From NCBI RefSeq assembly GCF_003944705.1, contig NZ_RWIS01000007.1, forward strand, positions 186,001 through 250,000: a DNA stretch of 64,000 bases. The letters are read 5' to 3'. This document shows, piece after piece, positions 8,484-14,960 of this stretch; the first letter of the stretch is position 1, and each line of letters starts with the position of its first letter. The stretch is from Hymenobacter metallilatus (GTDB lineage: Bacteria; Bacteroidota; Bacteroidia; Cytophagales; Hymenobacteraceae). The notes under the pieces were generated by a model, which was not told where the DNA came from, searched no databases, and saw nothing but the letters and a program-made list of their open reading frames with translations. The position numbers were made by a program, and so were the translations under genes.

Positions 8484-9407
8484 TTACGATGACGCACCAG
8501 ACAGGGCCTCTGCCGCTGCTATGCGGCCCAGGCCACGCAGAATGCCGCAGGCCCGGCCGGCGCTGGCTTCCTTGTCTTTTATTTCCAGCATAATGTCCAC
8601 GTCCAGGTCGCCGAGGTCGTGCAGGAAGCCCCGGAACAGGTCTTCCTCCATGCTATTGGTGTGCTTGCCTTTCCGCTCGCCGTGGGCCTGCGAACTGTAA
8701 TCCATCATCATCACGCCGTCGTGGGTGGGGTGCCAGGTGGCGGCGGCCAGGCGCAGGGCTTCGGCCATCGGCTCACCGTGGTTCAGGCACTCGTGGTGGA
8801 AGTTGTCGAACAGAATGGGGATGCCCACCGCCCGGTGCACGCGCAAACAGTCCTGAAGGCTGAACAGCCGGTCGTCATTCTCGATAACCAGTCGTGCCCG
8901 CACCGCCTCCGGCAACCGCTCGTAGGTGGTAATGAAGCGCGAAATGGCCAGCTCCCGGTCGCCGTAAAGTCCCCCAACGTGGATTTGAAGCTTGTGGGTG
9001 CTGTTCAGGCCCATCAAGTCCAGCATCGAGCCCTGGTAAATCAGCTCCTGAATGCTACGCTCCACAATATCCTCGCTGGGCGAGTTCAGCACCACAAACT
9101 GGTCGGGGTGAAATGATACGCGCATGTCCTGGGCCTTGATAAAGTCGCCCACCTGCCGGAACTCCGCCGCGAAGCGTGTTTGCCAGGGATACGTATTGAT
9201 AGGGTGGGAGCCAAACGGTACGATGCCCGAGCCAATGCGAAAAAACAGCAGCTGCTGCTCCACGTTCCAGGCCAGAATGCGCAACAGACAGCTCAGGTTG
9301 TTGCTTACGGCTGTTTCCACCCGCTCATCGGAGTACGAAGCCAACCGGAACGTGCTGGTGGTGGTGCAATCCAGCGTTTCGTTTACACAGGGATATCCAA
9401 TCTTCAT
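8484..9407 (-). CDS. uvsE: UV damage endonuclease UvsE/UvdE
   Basis: Predicted UV-damage endonuclease that nicks DNA 5' to photoproducts in an alternative excision repair pathway. The protein is a TIM-barrel metal enzyme of 307 residues. It starts MKIGYPCVN, the usual family start, at the ATG ending at 9407; the longer frame to 9494 runs through a half copy of a palindromic repeat and is rejected. Family motifs include SFHPDQFVVLNSP, LVIENDD, and LFDNFHHE, with His, Asp and Glu metal ligands, followed by HPTHDGVMMMDYSSQ. Family length is about 300. It is monocistronic. Confidence 0.93.
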   Translation of the reverse strand: MKIGYPCVNETLDCTTTSTFRLASYSDERVETAVSNNLSCLLRILAWNVEQQLLFFRIGSGIVPFGSHPINTYPWQTRFAAEFRQVGDFIKAQDMRVSFHPDQFVVLNSPSEDIVERSIQELIYQGSMLDLMGLNSTHKLQIHVGGLYGDRELAISRFITTYERLPEAVRARLVIENDDRLFSLQDCLRVHRAVGIPILFDNFHHECLNHGEPMAEALRLAAATWHPTHDGVMMMDYSSQAHGERKGKHTNSMEEDLFRGFLHDLGDLDVDIMLEIKDKEASAGRACGILRGLGRIAAAEALSGASS

Positions 9408-9438
9408 ACCCCGGCTATACGGGAAAACGGGGAAAAGC

Positions 9439-9480
9439 GCCATCATCCTGAGCTTACGAAGCATGATGGCATGATGGCAC
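9439..9480. repeat. Half copy of a family A repeat (A3)
   Basis: CATCATCCTGAGCTTACGAA resembles the left end of family A, followed by the small duplication GCATGATG GCATGATG. The matching right arm is missing, so this is a decayed or solo half, between uvsE and the next gene. Confidence 0.55.
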
Positions 9481-9509
9481 ATCAAGCGCATCACTTCCCC
9501 ATCTCACCG

Positions 9510-10169
9510 CTACTCCACCTCGTAGCCCCGGTTATCTTTGAAGTTTTTGTTGTAGCGTCGCTGCACCTGCCGGGCCTTTTCGGCGGCTTCCTCCGCCTGA
9601 ATTTCTTCCATCTTACGACGCTGTTTGCCCTCCCGGGAGAATTGCTCATACAGCAGGCTTACAGGACTGGCCAGAGTAGGCACAGGTGCTTTAGGGGCCG
9701 CAGAATCCACGGGGAAGAGTGGCTTGGGGGCCGGCGGGCGCTTCACGGCGCTGGTAGGAGCAGTGCTGGGCCGCTTGATGTTGCGCAGCGCCCGGTTGAT
9801 AGTGGCCCGGTCGGGGCGCCCTTCCGTAATGCGTACTTCTCCCAGCTGCACCGTATCCTGGAGCAGCTTGATCTGCACAATCAGCTGCGAGAGGCCCGTA
9901 CCCCCCAGCAACAGCCGCTGGGCCTTGTACCCAATGGCCCGGAAAACCAGCGTATCGGTGTTGTTGGCCGTGATGTTGAAGTCGCCTTCCTTGTTGGCTA
10001 CTACGCCGGCCCGGGTCCGTTGTACCAGTACCGTGGCACCGGGTATAGGTTTGCGGGAGGCCGCATCAGAAATACTGCCGGTTACCCGTATCTGCGCCTG
10101 GGCCAGCCCGGCCAGCAACAATAGCACCAGGAGCAGCACATAGCGAACAAGGAGCAGAAAACGCATCAT
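9510..10169 (-). CDS. Exported protein with carboxypeptidase-like regulatory domain
   Basis: 219 residues. The signal peptide (MMRFLLLVRYVLLLVLLLL..., cleavage after AQAQ near residue 26) is followed by a CarboxypepD_reg-like domain: VTGSISDAASRKPIPGATVLV ... NKEGDFNITANNTDTLVFRAIGY. This beta-sandwich is common at the N-terminus of TonB-dependent receptors, but no receptor follows here. The C-terminal third is a Pro/Ala linker then a charged helix (REGKQRRKMEEIQAEEAAEKA). It is likely periplasmic; function unknown. Confidence 0.8.
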   Translation of the reverse strand: MMRFLLLVRYVLLLVLLLLAGLAQAQIRVTGSISDAASRKPIPGATVLVQRTRAGVVANKEGDFNITANNTDTLVFRAIGYKAQRLLLGGTGLSQLIVQIKLLQDTVQLGEVRITEGRPDRATINRALRNIKRPSTAPTSAVKRPPAPKPLFPVDSAAPKAPVPTLASPVSLLYEQFSREGKQRRKMEEIQAEEAAEKARQVQRRYNKNFKDNRGYEVE

Positions 10170-10263
10170 CAGGCAACAAACTAACGCACCCTAGGCAGAT
10201 AAATCCAATAAAACCTACTGATTAGGGTGTATCATCGACGGATCAACGCCGGAAGGAGACAAA

Positions 10264-10295
10264 AAGAGCCCGCACCGTTGCAGGTGCGGGCTCTT
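10264..10295. terminator. Bidirectional hairpin terminator
   Basis: AAGAGCCCGCACC / GGTGCGGGCTCTT, a 13-bp perfect stem with a 6-base loop, preceded by A-rich sequence. It lies downstream (minus strand) of the lipoprotein gene 10343-10984. Confidence 0.85.
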
Positions 10296-10342
10296 GGGTA
10301 GCAGCAAATTTGCGGCTAAGCTGGGTTTACCAGTAGTGCAGA

Positions 10343-10984
10343 TTACTTGATGACGGACTTGTCGCCTTCTTCCGGTTTCATCTTTACGGTGCCGTCGTCG
10401 CCGTCCATCTTCATCTTATTGCCCTCGGCGTCTTTGATTTTCACGTCGCCGTCAGCTTTTACCTTCACTTTCGAAGCGTCGCTCATATCCGAACCCGAAG
10501 CCGTGGCATCAGTAGTGCTCATGTCGGAAGTTGCCATGTTGGAGTCATCCTCCATGTACCGGTCGTCCATGTAGTCCGTCCGGCTCGATTCGTACGCCGA
10601 GTACTGGGTTGGGTCGGTGAAGATGGATTTCATCTCCGCGTCGGTGTCGGTATACACTCCGCGCATAGCGGCTGCCATACCAGTGGTATCGGTGGCATAT
10701 TTGGTTTGTAGCTCGGCAATACGCTGGCCGCGGGTTACGTACACGGTGCGCACCTTGGTACGGGTAGCGTCGTCGAACTTCATTTTAGCCGCCATATCTG
10801 CCGCAATCCGGTCGGCCCGGCGCTCAATGGCTTCGGGCGTGTAGGAGGTAGTGGTGGTGGTAGTAGTGGTGGTAGTGGTACCGTCGGCCGAGGTGGTCGT
10901 GGCGGTGTCGGCAGTTTTGTTTTCCGAGCACGAAGCCGTCATAAAGGCCGCCGCGGCCGAGAAGATTAACAAGGTCTTTTTCAT
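10343..10984 (-). CDS. Hypothetical lipoprotein with poly-Thr tract
   Basis: 213 residues. A lipoprotein signal ends in TASC with Cys19 as the acylated residue. A run of eleven Thr (about residues 37-47) follows, encoded by repeated ACC/ACT codons. A helical region (YTPEAIERRADRIAADMAAKMKFDD) comes next, and then an acidic tail with repeated KVKADGD / KMKMDGDDG motifs. The central portion resembles small periplasmic helical proteins that carry a similar helix pair, but no family is assigned. It is anchored to a membrane by its lipid and has its own terminator. Function unknown. Confidence 0.72.
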   Translation of the reverse strand: MKKTLLIFSAAAAFMTASCSENKTADTATTTSADGTTTTTTTTTTTSYTPEAIERRADRIAADMAAKMKFDDATRTKVRTVYVTRGQRIAELQTKYATDTTGMAAAMRGVYTDTDAEMKSIFTDPTQYSAYESSRTDYMDDRYMEDDSNMATSDMSTTDATASGSDMSDASKVKVKADGDVKIKDAEGNKMKMDGDDGTVKMKPEEGDKSVIK

Positions 10985-11135
10985 GGCTTGAGAGAAATTG
11001 AAGGGAGAGAAGAGGGTAGGAAAAATCTAATGCGGCCTATACGGAGTGCAAGCTCGTCTGGTTGCCGTGCACCATGCAGAACGTATACCCCAGGGCTGGG
11101 CTTTGGCCCAGGCAGGAAGGGAGTCGTCCGTAAAA

Positions 11136-11170
11136 ACGTGTACCCCAGAGCCTAGCTCCGGGGTACATGT
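11136..11170. terminator. Hairpin downstream of metallophosphoesterase gene
   Basis: ACGTGTACCCC / GGGGTACATGT with an imperfect 13-base loop, 44 bases past the stop of the minus-strand gene 11214-12458. The flanks are A-rich. It is a plausible terminator. Confidence 0.6.
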
Positions 11171-11213
11171 CTTCTGTAGCTATATACCTGTTTACTCAGC
11201 CTGAACGCTTTAC

Positions 11214-12458
11214 CTAGCCCCGGCGTAGCTCAAACACCGTAATTTCGGGTAGGAAGCCCACCCGGCCATGGTAGCCGATAAAGCCCAGTCCGGCATTCAC
11301 GTACAGATACTGCTTACCACGCTGATACAGGCCGGCCCACTGCTTATAGGCATATTGCACCGGGCTCCATTTCAGAAAGGGCAGGTTCACGCCGAATTGC
11401 ATACCGTGGGTATGCCCCGCCAGCATTAAATCAATATCCTCGTACTGATGTACCTGCCCATCCCAATGTGAAGGGTCATGGCTGAGCAAAATCTTGAACG
11501 GCGCAGCAGGGTCAGCAGCAGCGTGGGCTTTGGCCAGGTTACCGTACTGAGCAAACCCCCGGGCACCCCAGTTTTGCACCCCCAGAATGGCAATTTTCTC
11601 GCCGTTGCGCTCCACGGTGCGGGCCTCATCCAGCAATAGGTTCCAGCCAATTTTAGCATGGTTTTGCTTGATGCGGGCCAGATTAGCGGCTTTGGCCGCA
11701 GGGCCGCCTTCCTCAGCCCAGTTCACATAGTCGGCGTAATCGTGGTTGCCGAGAATGGAGTAGATGGGCAGCTTAGACTGGATGCCGGCCAGCGTGTCGA
11801 TGTGCTCCTCTACCTCGGTGGCGTAGTTATTCACCAGGTCGCCGGTCATAAAAATCTGGTCGGCCTGCTGCTCGTTAATGAGTTGCACGGCCCGCTGCAA
11901 GGGCTCTTTGGAGTGAAAGGAACCCGTGTGCAAATCAGAAATCTGCAGCAGCTTGAACCCATCAAAGGAAGCCGGCAGGTTGGGGAAGCGCAGCGTCACG
12001 CGGCGCACGGTGTAGTCGGTGCCGCCCTTCGCCATTCCCCAGAGCAACGACACGAACGGCACGGCTCCCAGCACCAGGGCCGCCTTGCTCAGAAACTCAC
12101 TGCGCGAAATACTGGTGCCGGCGTTGCCGGCGGGGCGGCTTCCGAGCTGCAGGGCCCAGCGGGCCACGCGCGTCAGGTCTTCGAGCAGCAGCGGAATCAG
12201 AATGACGATTTTGGCGGCCAGTACAGCCAGCAGTAGCCCGCCCAGGTAGGATTTAAAGGACGGATGCTCGTGGCGGTTGCGCAGGGCCCAGAAGCCTACC
12301 ACCCAAATGCCCACCGAAATACCCCAGTACAGAGCGGCCGTTAGCCGGCGGGTGCCGGAGTCGGCTGACTGAAAAACAGTGCGGAAGGCTTGATAGCCAT
12401 ACCATTCGGCCACAGCTATCAGACCGAAAAAGAAAACGAGGAACGAGGGGTTGCGCAT
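11214..12458 (-). CDS. Membrane-anchored metallophosphoesterase
   Basis: Calcineurin-like phosphoesterase of 414 residues. The first ~140 residues hold about four hydrophobic helices. The catalytic domain carries the dinuclear metal motifs in order: DLH (Asp175, His177), GDLVNN (206-211), GNHD (237-240), LSHDP (325-329) and GHTHG (348-352). The layout matches the YkuE/YaeI-type membrane phosphoesterases, some of which act on UDP-diacylglucosamine or similar lipids; the substrate here is not known. The start at 12458 gives a first helix immediately. It is transcribed away from radC, with a 114-base shared upstream region. Confidence 0.88.
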   Translation of the reverse strand: MRNPSFLVFFFGLIAVAEWYGYQAFRTVFQSADSGTRRLTAALYWGISVGIWVVGFWALRNRHEHPSFKSYLGGLLLAVLAAKIVILIPLLLEDLTRVARWALQLGSRPAGNAGTSISRSEFLSKAALVLGAVPFVSLLWGMAKGGTDYTVRRVTLRFPNLPASFDGFKLLQISDLHTGSFHSKEPLQRAVQLINEQQADQIFMTGDLVNNYATEVEEHIDTLAGIQSKLPIYSILGNHDYADYVNWAEEGGPAAKAANLARIKQNHAKIGWNLLLDEARTVERNGEKIAILGVQNWGARGFAQYGNLAKAHAAADPAAPFKILLSHDPSHWDGQVHQYEDIDLMLAGHTHGMQFGVNLPFLKWSPVQYAYKQWAGLYQRGKQYLYVNAGLGFIGYHGRVGFLPEITVFELRRG

Positions 12459-12572
12459 AAAATGAACGACAACTCTGCGCCCTTGACTTGGGTTTGGCGC
12501 GAGTTGCCAGAGTAAGAGACGAGACTGAGGGGTTTTTGCTTTAAATTCCGGGCATTACAACAACGGTGCCCT

Positions 12573-13334
12573 ATGCAAGAGTTTGACAATCTGACGGAAA
12601 ATATGCCAGTACCAACCCCTGAATCGGCTGCTGTTCCGTACGCAACCCCGGCCGCTTTTGGTATAAAAAGTTGGGCCGAGGAGGACCGGCCCCGCGAAAA
12701 GCTCATGCAGAAAGGCCGCGCCGCCCTGTCCGATGCCGAGCTGCTGGCCATTCTGCTGGGTTCGGGCACGGCCAAGCTCTCGGCCGTGGATGTGGCTAAG
12801 CTGGTGCTCAGCGCCGCTCAGAACGACTTAAACGCCCTGGCCCGCTTCTCCCTGAAAGAGCTGATGCGCCAAAAGGGCATAGGAGAGGCCAAAGCCATTA
12901 CCATCGTGGCGGCCCTGGAGCTGGGCCGCCGCCGCAAGGAGGCCGATGCCCCCGCCCGCGCCACCATCACCAACTCCCGCGACATTTACCGCGTGATACG
13001 GCCCCACCTGCAGGATTTGCCTCATGAGGAATTCTGGGTGGTACTCCTGAATCGGGCCAACGTGGTCATGCGTACCGTCAGCATCAGCCGGGGCGGGGTG
13101 GCCGGCACCGTCGCCGACCCCAAGCTCATCTTCAAGGAGGCGTTGGAACAGCTGGCCAGCAGCATCATTCTGGTACACAACCACCCCAGCGGCAACAAGA
13201 ACCCCAGCGCCGCCGACGTTGCCCTCACCCGCAAGCTCAAGGAAGCCGGCCAGTTCCTCGACCTGCCCATCCTCGACCACCTCATTTATACCGACAACGG
13301 CTACTACAGCTTTGCTGATGAGGGCATGCTGTAA
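12573..13334 (+). CDS. radC: RadC family JAMM protein
   Basis: RadC-type protein of 253 residues. An N-terminal UPF0758 helix-hairpin-helix region (EDRPREKLMQKGRAALSDAELLAILLGSGT; RQKGIGEAKAITIVAALELGRR) is followed by a JAB/MPN metalloprotease fold with HNHPSG (202-207) and Asp215. The historical link to DNA repair is doubtful; the biochemical role is unsettled. ATG 12573 is used; ATG 12603 is an equally possible start that loses ten unconserved residues. A family B palindrome follows 7 bases after the stop. Confidence 0.92.
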   Translation: MQEFDNLTENMPVPTPESAAVPYATPAAFGIKSWAEEDRPREKLMQKGRAALSDAELLAILLGSGTAKLSAVDVAKLVLSAAQNDLNALARFSLKELMRQKGIGEAKAITIVAALELGRRRKEADAPARATITNSRDIYRVIRPHLQDLPHEEFWVVLLNRANVVMRTVSISRGGVAGTVADPKLIFKEALEQLASSIILVHNHPSGNKNPSAADVALTRKLKEAGQFLDLPILDHLIYTDNGYYSFADEGML

Positions 13335-13340
13335 CCCGCC

Positions 13341-13449
13341 AGTAGCGCGCAGCTCCGCTTCGCGCACGAGCGAAGCGAGTATCTGGTACCGCCCCGTCCG
13401 CGTGGGAACTCGCCTGCGGCTCGTGCGCGCAGCAGAGCTGCGCGCTACT
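13341..13449. repeat. Family B palindrome, copy B1
   Basis: Left arm AGTAGCGCGCAGCTCCGCTT then CGCGCACGAGCGAAGCGAGT; right arm ACTCGCCTGCGGCTCGTGCG then CGCAGCAGAGCTGCGCGCTACT. Arms are about 40 bases with a ~27-base loop containing GGTACCG. It lies between radC and the DUF1684 gene. A near-identical copy sits at 17458-17576. Confidence 0.9.
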
Positions 13450-13489
13450 AATTCTGCCCGGAGCCGGAACCGCGCCTTATTTTTGCCCC

Positions 13490-14104
13490 ATGCGCTTACA
13501 TCCCAAATTGTTCATTGCCCTCGGCCTGCTGCTGGTATTCGGTTACTTTGCCCAGGATATTCTCCTTAACGACGACCAGTACGCCGCCCGCCTGCGCAAG
13601 GCCCGGGAGGCTAAAAACACGGGGTTTCGGCGGGCCGAAGACTCACCTCTGAGTCCGGAGCAACGTCAGACGTTCGACAGCCTGAACTACTACGCCCCGG
13701 ATACAGATTACCGGTTCGAGGCCCAGCTGGAGCAACTGGCTCAGCGCGACACGGTGGAAATGCCTCTAACTGATGGCAAAGTGGATAAGTACCTGCGCTG
13801 GGGCCGGGCCAGCTTTGTCCTGAACAAGCAGGAATACAAACTCACGCTGTTTTTGAAAGCCGACGGCAAGGACACCACGCTGTTTGTACCCTTCACCGAC
13901 CGCACCAACGGCTTCGCTACCTACGGCGGCGGCCGTTACCTCGACGCCCCCCTGCCCGCCGCCGGTGACACGGAAGTAGTGCTGGATTTCAACGAGGCCT
14001 ACAACCCTTACTGCGCCTACGCCGACGGTTACGCCTGCCCCGTGCCCCCCGCCGACAACCGCCTGCCTGTGGAAATTAAAGCCGGGGAGAAGACGTTTAA
14101 GTAA
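13490..14104 (+). CDS. DUF1684 domain protein, membrane-anchored
   Basis: 204 residues with an N-terminal hydrophobic segment (about 8-24) acting as signal anchor. The DUF1684 signature is clear near the C-terminus: FNEAYNPYCAYADGYACPVPPADNRLPVEIKAGE, including the paired Cys. DUF1684 proteins are widespread and uncharacterised. A TATTTTTG motif (13478-13485), resembling a -7 element, sits only 5 bases before the ATG; if it is used the mRNA would be nearly leaderless, so the true promoter may lie elsewhere. Confidence 0.88.
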   Translation: MRLHPKLFIALGLLLVFGYFAQDILLNDDQYAARLRKAREAKNTGFRRAEDSPLSPEQRQTFDSLNYYAPDTDYRFEAQLEQLAQRDTVEMPLTDGKVDKYLRWGRASFVLNKQEYKLTLFLKADGKDTTLFVPFTDRTNGFATYGGGRYLDAPLPAAGDTEVVLDFNEAYNPYCAYADGYACPVPPADNRLPVEIKAGEKTFK

Positions 14105-14116
14105 TAATATTCCACA

Positions 14117-14158
14117 AATGCGTGTCATTCCGAGCGGAGCGAGGAATGACACGCATTT
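14117..14158. repeat. Short palindrome of the GAGCGGAGCGAGGAAT type (A4)
   Basis: AAATGCGTGTCATTCC and its complement GGAATGACACGCATTT flank GAGCGGAGCGA. It separates the convergent DUF1684 and Uma2-like genes and overlaps the last bases of the latter, so it probably serves as a bidirectional terminator. Its core words also occur in A5 and A11. Confidence 0.75.
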
Positions 14159-14765
14159 ATTCCTCCCGCAACGGCTGCAAATCCAGGCGGAAACCGGGTA
14201 AGACGGGTGCTGCATCGAGTTCCTGGTCGTAGCCGTGTAGTTCCTCTGCAGGCTGGCCGGCACGGTACACCCAGGCTGTTTCGGTTTCTACATCCAGCAA
14301 AAAGCCTAACTGTGCGCCGTTGCTGAGCCACTGCTCCATTTTGGCTTGCAGAGTGGAAATTCGGTCGGAGGGAGATTTAACTTCGACCACAAACTCCGGG
14401 CAAATGGGCAGGAACTTGTTGCGCAGCTCCGTCGGCACCCGCGCCCAGTTTGCCTGGCTGAACCAGGAAGCATCGGGGGAGAGCGTGGCCTTATCGGGCA
14501 GCACGTACGCCGCTGATGATTCGCCGACGCGGCCCAGTCGGTTGGCAACATTCCAGTTGCTGAGTTGGCGAACAACCTCGGCGCTGGCCGAGCTGGAAAG
14601 GAATCCGGCGGGCAACATAAAGATAATTTCGTGGTCGGCGGTGCGCTCTACGCGCAGGTCACGGTTGTCCTGGCAAAACTGGAAAAACTCCTCATCCGTG
14701 AAGCCAGTTACCAGCGGGCCACGCAGTACAATGGCCTCTTCCGAAATAGCAGGGCGGTTCGACAT
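14157..14765 (-). CDS. Uma2 family (DUF820) putative nuclease
   Basis: 202 residues from ATG at 14765 (MSNRPAISEE). It has the PD-(D/E)XK-like Uma2 fold: PDASWFS (strand with catalytic Asp) and PEFVVEVKSPSD (E-V-K) about 30 residues later, followed by LLDVETETAWVYR. Uma2 proteins are abundant in cyanobacteria and Bacteroidota, resemble restriction endonucleases, and lack a proven function. The longer frame to 14831 has no conserved sequence. It is divergent from pheT. Confidence 0.88.
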   Translation of the reverse strand: MSNRPAISEEAIVLRGPLVTGFTDEEFFQFCQDNRDLRVERTADHEIIFMLPAGFLSSSASAEVVRQLSNWNVANRLGRVGESSAAYVLPDKATLSPDASWFSQANWARVPTELRNKFLPICPEFVVEVKSPSDRISTLQAKMEQWLSNGAQLGFLLDVETETAWVYRAGQPAEELHGYDQELDAAPVLPGFRLDLQPLREE

Positions 14766-14844
14766 ACAGATTAAGTGTTGCTGTACCGAAATATACACCA
14801 AAACCACCCGCGCGGGTTCGGTTTCCGCCACCCGCCCGAATCCG

Positions 14845-14852
14845 TACCTTTG
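14845..14852 (+). promoter_or_regulatory. Predicted -7 element of pheT promoter
   Basis: TACCTTTG fits the Bacteroidota -7 consensus TAnnTTTG. No good -33 TTG is seen at the expected spacing. Transcription would begin around 14858-14860, at the very start of the palindrome that precedes pheT. Confidence 0.55.
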
Positions 14853-14856
14853 TCGT

Positions 14857-14959
14857 CAGTTACCCGTTGTCAGTTGCCTGTTACCAGTTATCAGTAAAAG
14901 CCTGGTCACAATGAATGAGCAACCGACAACTGGCAACCGGCAACTGATAACTGACAACT
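14857..14959 (+). repeat. Palindromic leader directly before the pheT ATG (family C)
   Basis: Left half CAGTTACCCGTTGTCAGTTG then CCTGTTACCAGTTATCAG; right half CCGACAACTGGCAACCGGCA then ACTGATAACTGACAACTG. Both halves are built from ~7-base quasi-repeats of AGTTnnC and its complement, so long stems can form in several registers. The right half ends at the base before ATG 14961. Confidence 0.8.
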
Positions 14960-14960
14960 G

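Noticed and set aside
9408..9494. N-terminal extension of uvsE
   Set aside because: It runs through a half repeat and the family start MKIGYP is at 9407.
13478..13489. Leaderless promoter for the DUF1684 gene
   Set aside because: TATTTTTG fits the -7 box but lies 4 bases from the ATG, so transcription would start after it; probably coincidence or the real start is further down.
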